From Nageia nagi (lineage: Eukaryota > Pinophyta): a stretch of 64,000 bases of DNA. The stretch lies in the NCBI GenBank assembly GCA_050084985.1, contig JBITNC010000001.1, positions 214,830,001-214,894,000 of the forward strand, in the 5' to 3' direction. The notes under the pieces are model-generated. The model did not search any database. It had not been told where the DNA came from and saw only the letters and a program-made list of their open reading frames with translations. Positions within the stretch are counted from its first letter, which is position 1; the number at the start of each line of letters is the position of its first letter. The translations under genes and the position numbers were made by a program. Of this stretch, positions 58,050 to 64,000 are shown one piece after another.

Positions 58050-59155
58050 TTGATAGGGGATATCTTGCATCGATGAAATTTTAATGGTATTTTACTCAAA
58101 TGTCTTGAATATAATGATATTAAAAAAGCTATATCCTCTGCCCATGATGGAACATGCAGAGGACATTTTAATGGTGCTGCGATTGTAAAATGATTAATTT
58201 GAATGGGGTATTATTGGCCTACTATGGAAAAGGATTCTTGTGAATATGTTAAAAATGTTTTAAATGTCAATAGTATGCTCATTTATTTTCACAACCTTCT
58301 CAAGAACTACATCCTACATAATCACTTTGGCCATTCTCTAAATGGGCATTAGACTTAATAGGTGACATTACACCTATGTCTTCTGGTGGACACAAGTTCA
58401 TCATCACAGCAACTGAATATTTTACTAAATGGGTAGAGGCTATTCCTATGACTTCCACTACTGGTTCAAGAATTGCAGAATTTATAGAAAGTTATATTAT
58501 ATGTAGATTCGATATACCGAACCAATTAATTATGGATAATGGAAAGAATTTTAAAAATAAGGATGTAAAACAAGTATGTGACAAGTATAAAATTAAACAA
58601 AGTTTTTCCACTCCATATCATCCATAAGGCAATGGACAGGTAGAAGCTACTAACAAAACTATTCAGAACATCTTAGCAAAAATAGTAAATGATTCTCATA
58701 GAGATTGGCATATGTAAATATCAAAAGCCTTATGGGCTTATCGTACCAATGTACGCACCCCTATTGGGGCAACACCATTCTCTTTAGTATATGGAATAGA
58801 AGCTATCCTACCCATAGAACTTGAGATACCATCCCTTAGAGTAAATTTAAGTGAGCAAAACTCTGATGAAGAAGCAAGACAGACTTGCTTAGATCAATTG
58901 TTACTTTTAGATGAAAAATGTATTAATGCTTTAGAACATATGCGTGTCTATCAGAAGAGGATAAAATGAGCTTCTAATAAAAGGGCTCTAATTCATGAAT
59001 TCAAAATAGGTGATTTAGTTTTAAAACAAAATCAATAAACCTCACAAATAGAATGACAACTTAGAGATAAGTTTGCTTTGAATTGGTTAGGACCATATAT
59101 CATTAAGAAAAAATTTAGTAAAGGAACTTATCATCTATCAGACTTAGAAGGAAAT
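58050..59155 (+). pseudogene. A integrase, tail interrupted by H
   Basis: Zinc-binding region 58130-58300 with frame damage, core 58340-58690: WALDLIGDITPMSSGG, LIMDNGKNFKNKD, GNGQVEATNKTIQNI, so D, D, E are present. Stops near 58318, 58626 and 58717. RTNVRTPIGATPFSLVYGIE follows. GPY/F-type segment LNWLGPYIIKKKFS near 59075-59115. The frame reaches DLEGN at 59155, where H begins; the true end of pol (EEHEPINIMHLQPFYT) is at about 62370-62419, after the duplicated segment. Confidence 0.9.
58903..59155 (+). repeat. 253-bp direct duplication, left copy
   Basis: Nearly identical to 62115-62367 (about four differences, three of them C-to-T or G-to-A in this copy). It encodes the end of the integrase region. 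The two copies flank element H. Its end shares the 8-base word aaggaaat with the start of the H LTR. Confidence 0.93.
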
Positions 59156-59395
59156 AGGAAAAACTTGTATTATTGATACAATGAGACATGCCTATAAATA
59201 GGCATTTACAAGAACGAATACCATGGTTTGAGCACATGGTATTGTGCACATGGTTTTACAAAATAACGGTAAACATTAATGATCATAAACATTCAATGAT
59301 CATAAATATTAAATAACTAAAAATATTAAATGATAACTAACTTAGGGACTCTAAAGTTAGATACCCTAACCTAGCAAGCTTAACTAACTCTAACA
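59145..59395 (-). repeat. H 3' LTR
   Basis: The first 11 bases (tagaaggaaat) equal element A sequence rather than the H end (tgaaaggaaat). It contains the inverted repeat atgcctataaataggcat near 59187-59204, which includes the TATA-like core. Confidence 0.85.
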
Positions 59396-59406
59396 CCCCC
59401 TTTAAG

Positions 59407-61846
59407 CGAGGCTAAGAGGTAGTAGACATAAGCAAACTAGTACAATATGGGTCACGGCAATAAGGCCTAATGAGGTACCCATTAACAAAATGAATCAAGC
59501 ACAAAGAAGTTGTAGAGTGACCAAAGATAATGAACATGTGCAACTGAAGAACAAAGAACCTCCAACAAAAGCTAGATCAAAGAGTCACTACTTGATCAAC
59601 ACAAACAAAGAGAGTCCCTCAACCTGAAAGTAGGGCACGAACTTTTCTTTGAAGAGCTTGTTGATGATGCAAAAGGCACACCAAATGGTACCTAGAACCC
59701 ATTAACACTGTACCAAAAATGGTACAAGGATCCATGAAGGAAGTCGATGTCAAACTCAGGAACACTATCGAAGAAGATGAATCACCAAAACTCATTGTGC
59801 CAAGATAAAACACAATGAAAAAGAACTACAGAGTACGAGCAACCAAGAGAAAGGGTGTACAAAACAAGGCACACTCGCATGAAGGTAGACAAGGTTGTGA
59901 TCAAAACACAAAAAACCACCCATGGCACTTTATAATTTAATGCAAGTACAATGAGCTCCAAAACAACATAAATAGAAACTAATACAAATAGAAGTCCTCC
60001 CAACTGGAACATGAAGTAATCCCTAAAAAAGATGTTAATGACCACACAACTTAACAAAGAACAAGTCCACTAACTACGACTGTCAAAAAGTCGATGGGAG
60101 CATGAGGAACAATAATGCAGTACTAAACATCAACCAAAGTGATGTTGAACAAAAATTCAAGACTGCAATAAGATTCGAACCTCATGATGTATCTCCTAGG
60201 AACTTGTTAAAATAAAGTTGTAAATAGAGCCCCCTTTTGAAATTTGCCTTTATAAATTAGGCTTACAACCAATTTCATCAAAAACTATTTGAAGTCTGCT
60301 CCACAATGCAAAAAATGGCACTCAAAATGAAGTCCGTTTGCAAAAGTTATGGAATTAATTCATTTTGGAGCAAAAATTAAATTTTTAATGCCCAAAACAT
60401 TAGAAAAATTTAATTAAATTAAAAACAGTGAATTTAATTAAATTTAAATGGCAAAACTTCAAATTGTGATTCACGATTGATGGGGGAGGCAAAATGGGTC
60501 ATGCAGTTACTCAAAATGATCAGAATGGAATGAGGAACATCATGAAAGTGTCCATTCCCAAAAATGAGCCCTGATGAAAGCACAATCTCGAAAAACATGA
60601 CTGTTACACAAGCTGCCCCAATTAAATTCGAAATTGGTGGGGGTCTAATTCTTCTGACCTTCACAACTTCTTCAATTGTCCTCCAAATTGAGTGAAACAA
60701 AAAGCAAAAAAGTGTAGCTCAATAATGGGTATCCAAATTTACTATCAAAAGTAAATTTGGTTGACAAAAATGTGAAAAAACATGACTGTCATTTTTATGA
60801 CGTTTTTGAGCAAAAAAAATCTCCAAACAAATCATAAAATGGGCCACCATGCAAGTCCATCGAAGGAAGGCAAGCCATCCAACGAAGAGGGAGAAACGAT
60901 GACCGATACACGGTTGTCCCAAGGTGGCAATAGCCAAATGAGGAGCACCAAAAGAGCTACAAAGATTGCAACGGAGGGAGGTCTGCAGTGGAGAAAGGTG
61001 ACGACGACCACCTTCAAAAAAGACTCAAACCTGTAGACGACGTCGTGCATGCAACCATGTAGATCTGTAGGAGCCATTAGATAGCAAAGAGGCATGCACA
61101 ATCAGCAAGGTTGTAACGTCAGGGGATGGATGCGAACAGAGGAGTAGCTACGCAGCAGGCACGAAAAAGGTGCAAGCTCTGAAGTCAGCATCAATGAAAA
61201 ATAGAGGTAGTGGAATGCACGCAAGCGGTGAAAGAAGGCTGACAACTAAGTGGCAGATAGGAGAGCCACAAGCAAAGATGCACGAGGAGCTGAGTGAAGG
61301 ATGCACGGCCAGATCTGGATAGGTTCAGCAGGCGGTAGTGGATAGCAAGGTGCAAGGTGGTGAAACGATGTAGAGCAGTAATGGTAGAAGCAGGAGGCAT
61401 GCTTCTAGATGCAAATGAACTCACCGCCAAAGGTGCCAGCTACAGAATACACCATCACCAATTTTGATTCCCATGAATTAAAATTCATGGCCTTGTTGCA
61501 AAGGAATAGAATCAAAAGATCACCAATATCCACCACCGTCAATTTGATTCCCATGAGTTAAAAACTCATGGCCTTGTTGCAAAGGAATAGAACCAAAAAG
61601 ATCACCAATCGGGAATGGCACAACAAAGATTAGGCCTCCCACAAATCCATCACTCTTTCTCCTTCACAAAATTCATGAACAACCACCAAACTACATAGAT
61701 TTCCTCTCCACAAAGAGCACAAACATAGGTCATCTACCACACATTAAAAAGCAGCAAAAAAAAATGGAGATGAGGGGGAGATTGGCGTAAAGAGGCCAAT
61801 CCCCCCTCATAGATTTGCTGATCAAATTGAGGGAGATTCAGAGGTT
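59407..61846 (-). other. H interior, no coding region recognised
   Basis: Open stretches on the minus strand (60937-60719, 61101-60832, 61430-61191) overlap each other in different frames and show no family motif. The GC-richer block 60800-61430 could be a captured host fragment. The part nearest the primer site has an 80-bp tandem duplication with hairpins (61450-61612). Confidence 0.5.
61450..61612 (-). repeat. 80-bp tandem duplication with paired hairpins in H leader
   Basis: Two copies (about 61450-61529, 61530-61612) share gattcccatga and cttgttgcaaaggaatag. Each has a perfect 9-bp inverted repeat: ccatgaatt/aattcatgg (61471-61490) and ccatgagtt/aactcatgg (61551-61571). The one difference in the arms is matched on both sides (A:T against G:C). 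Confidence 0.85.
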
Positions 61847-61863
61847 GACCCGCTCTGATACCA
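61847..61863 (-). other. Primer-binding site of H
   Basis: Minus strand TGGTATCAGAGCGGGTC directly after the LTR end ...CTTTCA. The longest initiator-Met-type match of the copia-like elements here. Confidence 0.88.
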
Positions 61864-62114
61864 TGAAAGGAAATAGGAAAAACTTGTATTATTGATACAA
61901 TGAGACATGCCTATAAATAGGCATTTACAAGAATGAATACCATGGTTTGATCACATGGTATTGTGCACATGGTTTTACAAAATAACGGTAAACATTAAAT
62001 GATCGTAAACATTCAATGATCATAAATATTAAATAACTAAAAATATTAAATGATAACTAACTTAGGGACTCTAAAGTTAGATACCCTAACCTAGCAAGCT
62101 TAACTAACCTAACA
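61864..62114 (-). repeat. H 5' LTR
   Basis: Plus-strand ends tgaaagg and ctaaca, a proper TG...CA LTR when read on the minus strand (TGTTAG...TTTCA). It joins element A at acttt (62115-62119). Confidence 0.9.
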
Positions 62115-62419
62115 ACTTTTAGATGAAAAATGTATTAATGCTTTAGAACATATGCGTGTCTATCAGAAGAGGATAAAATGAGCTTCTAATAAAAGGGCTC
62201 TAATTCATGAATTCAAAATAGGTGATTTAGTTTTAAAACAAAATCAATAAACCTCGCAAATAGAATGACAACTTAGAGATAAGTTTGCTCCGAATTGGTT
62301 AGGACCATATATCATTAAGAAAAAATTTAGTAAAGGAACTTATCATTTATCAGACTTAGAAGGAAATGAAGAGCATGAACCTATAAATATTATGCATCTT
62401 CAACCCTTCTATACATAAA
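62115..62419 (+). pseudogene. Duplicated and true 3' end of A pol
   Basis: 62115-62367 repeats 58903-59155. The sequence then runs on to EEHEPINIMHLQPFYT and a stop at about 62417-62419, as in B (46060-46010). This shows that 62115 onward is the original continuation of A. Stops inside (near 62178 and 62250) are shared with the left copy, so they predate the duplication. Confidence 0.85.
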
Positions 62420-62552
62420 AAAATAAATAAATAAATAAAATAAAAATAAAAAAATGTGTACATTAGTTTTCTTTCATTTTATTTTATTGCTAAATTGATA
62501 AATAAATAAAAGTATTGATATTTGTCAAGTGTTAATGATTAAAATAGAAAGG

Positions 62553-63572
62553 ATGAATCTAGCAAAGGAATCTATTGAAGGTAGCATAATGCCACCACAA
62601 GTACGATTTCCACCACCAAGATATCCAGGTGATTTAGCATTGACATATTCAAAACATGGATTTGATCTTAATCTCTTGAATTATTTACAATTGACTATTG
62701 ATGAACAATATGAAAGAACATATCATATGTTTTGTGGTAGAAATAATGATTGGGAAGTCACTTTTTGTGGATACAAAGTAAGCATTATTTTAGATCCACA
62801 AATCTATTTCACCCATATGGAAAGAATATCATAAGAAATAATAGTTTTCTACCTACAATGGCCTTATGGAATACCGAGAATCGTTATAAATTGCCAATTA
62901 ATTGAGTATTCACTCCTTTTAGCTAGGCAAGAATACGTTAAACAATTAACTAAAAGCTTGGAATGGATGGATGAAATTATACATTATTTACCTCATAAAA
63001 GGGTGATTTATAATTTTTCAAATACTTTTATGGCTTTTCCTCCTAGAACATCACAACAATACTATAGGTAAATTCACAGATTTTCTCGCATGCAAATGCA
63101 ACACACAATTTGGAAATGAAAGTTGGAAGAAAGGCAAGCTTGTTGTATTGTCGAACTTACAATGATGAATCAAATAAGGGTTAGAAATGAGATTATTGAA
63201 AAACTGTCAAAAGAACATAGAGTGTGGAATAATGGAAGTTGTCTTCTAGGGTTCAAAAGTAGGTATGACAAAGATATCTTTATGAAAGTTATTCATAACG
63301 TCCCTACTCTTTTGTATTCAAATATCTTTTCCATGCCTCTTGAAATACAACAAAAAATGGCCTTGATATTCTATGATGCACGTGAATCTTACGATTGGGA
63401 TGTCAAAATAAATGGATATCAAGTTATTATTTGTATCAATGCATTTGAGTTATGGTATTCTCCTAGCTTAGAATATGATTTAATGATATATTTCTATCTT
63501 CTGTGGCCTATAGAAAAGCCCAAAATAATAGTTGATTATACTCACAACCTGACCTTAAAATATCAAGAATGA
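62553..63572 (+). pseudogene. Unknown ORF downstream of integrase in A (two-domain protein)
   Basis: ATG 62553 (MNLAKESIEGS), 1020 nt, the same frame and length as B 45890-44871, roughly two thirds of residues alike by eye. In-frame stops near 62832, 63069 and 63117; the last (WK*KLEER) is also in B. Repeat halves: DWEVTFCGYKVSIIL at residue about 65 with FYLQWPYGIPRIVI at about 98, and DWDVKINGYQVIICI at about 281 with FYLLWPIEKPKIIV at about 313, so spacing within the halves is about 33 and 32. No hydrophobic membrane segment. Upstream ATG at 62529 is not conserved in B, hence the start chosen. Confidence 0.72.
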
Positions 63573-64000
63573 ACCATCTCTATCACTCAAAATGTAACAT
63601 CTGAACACTTAGATTATTGTATTCTAGAAATTTATCATAATCAAGTGGTATTGGATTTTAGTTTTTTGTTTAGTTCAACACATTGCTCATTCAATCCTGA
63701 TGCAGTCCAAACTCAATTTGAACACGTCATGAATAGATTCCCTAGAAAAAATTATAAAATCCTAAAAAATTAAAAAATTTATAAAATCATAAAAAATTGA
63801 AAACTATAAAACACATAAAAATTATAAAATTATAAAATCTACCTAGATAGAAACATCTAGAGGTCACTTGGCAATTGGGTGCCCTACCCTCGTATGATGT
63901 GAATATATGTTACACGTCATTGTAAAAGTGATTATCTAGTAAATGTGTAATGTGTGAAAAGGTCATTTTAGAATAATCTCCTTGTTATCACTACATTCAC
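63573..64000 (+). other. A spacer after the unknown ORF
   Basis: Matches B 44870-44400 in reverse complement, including the aaattataaaat-rich stretch and atctagaggtcacttggcaa. No gene. Element A continues beyond the window. Confidence 0.75.

Larger units (their letters stand above)
59145..62114 (-). mobile_element. Short non-coding LTR element 'H' (about 2.97 kb)
   Basis: 251-bp LTRs at 59145-59395 and 61864-62114 (about 98% alike), primer site TGGTATCAGAGCGGGTC (61863-61847, minus) and purine tract (minus cttaaaggggg, 59406-59396). The initiator-Met primer site suggests a copia-derived non-autonomous element. The 2.4-kb interior has no gag, protease or pol motif. Its middle (60800-61430) is clearly more GC- and CpG-rich than the rest of the window. 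Borders are unusual: the flanks are not a 5-bp duplication but a 253-bp one. Confidence 0.85.
30668..64000 (+). mobile_element. Tat-like Ty3/gypsy element 'A', 3' end beyond window
   Basis: LTR 30668-31515, primer site, 1.8-kb leader, gag from 33355, protease, G-patch-like region, RT up to 38709; element B is inserted there; RT resumes at 56646, then RNase H, archaeal-type RNase H, integrase, an interruption by H (59145-62114), the end of pol to 62419 and a further ORF (62553-63572). Dual RNase H before integrase places it in the Tat/Ogre lineage. The sequence still matches B at 64000, so the tandem-repeat, PMD and 3' LTR parts should lie beyond. Inserted in the F2 3' LTR. Confidence 0.92.

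Noticed and set aside
60434-61430. Several minus-strand ORFs of 70-90 codons in H as genes
   Set aside because: They overlap in different frames, show no family motif, and H is otherwise non-coding; kept only as a note on the GC-rich block.
1-64000. tRNA, rRNA or other structural RNA genes
   Set aside because: No cloverleaf or ribosomal signature noticed on either strand; the tRNA-like words are primer-binding sites.

Overview
The window is plant nuclear DNA made almost entirely of LTR retrotransposons inserted into one another. It is AT-rich, has no intact host gene, and its only host-gene trace is a decayed pentatricopeptide-repeat (PPR) pseudogene on the minus strand at about 16.15-17.38 kb. 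The depth of nesting, the many decayed but structurally complete elements, and the dominance of C-to-T / G-to-A changes (Gln, Arg and Trp codons turned into stops) fit a large, heavily methylated seed-plant genome. A gymnosperm is plausible, but that is inference.

Layout. (1) 1-8446: a Ty1/copia element (E, plus), 5' LTR cut by the window edge. It sits in the gag of (2) 8447-10597: a Ty3/gypsy gag-type element (F3, minus), whose LTR is broken by (3) 10598-13279: the 3' end of a Tat-like Ty3/gypsy element (C, minus) with a plant mobile domain (PMD) gene on the opposite strand. (4) 13280-18498: unassigned DNA, an old LTR remnant with a related primer-binding site (K), an (AT)n tract, the PPR pseudogene and a His/Tyr/Ser-rich reading frame. 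(5) 18499-30667: element F2 (plus, same family as F3), which has gag, no detectable pol, an antisense PMD gene and a 37-bp tandem array before its 3' LTR. Its 5' LTR holds a complete copia element G (18627-23646, minus) with target duplication tattt, and the empty site is visible in F2's other LTR. (6) 30668-64000+: Tat-like element A (plus), inserted in F2's 3' LTR and running off the window. A's reverse transcriptase is split by (7) 38710-56640: element B, a complete 17.9-kb relative of A in the opposite orientation, with target duplication agatt. (8) 59145-62114: a short non-coding LTR element H inside the end of A's integrase region, flanked by a 253-bp duplication of A.

How the parts work together. 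A and B have the order LTR - primer site - long leader - gag with a coiled coil and a CxYH..GH..C knuckle - protease - G-patch-like segment - RT - RNase H - second (archaeal-type) RNase H - integrase. This order, with two RNases H, is the established hallmark of the Tat/Ogre lineage. Beyond integrase lies a sense ORF of exactly 1020 nt in both A and B that I do not recognise; it seems to consist of two copies of one domain. Beyond that, B has a 145-bp tandem array and then a PMD gene on the opposite strand with its own GT-AG intron, also seen in C. F2 carries an antisense PMD gene in the matching place.

The most interesting observations are the recurring antisense PMD cargo in two retrotransposon families, the frame-preserved duplicated-domain ORF, the pol-less F2 architecture, and paired hairpins in H with a compensatory base-pair change. 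Divergences were counted by eye and identifications come from motif reading only; no database search was run.
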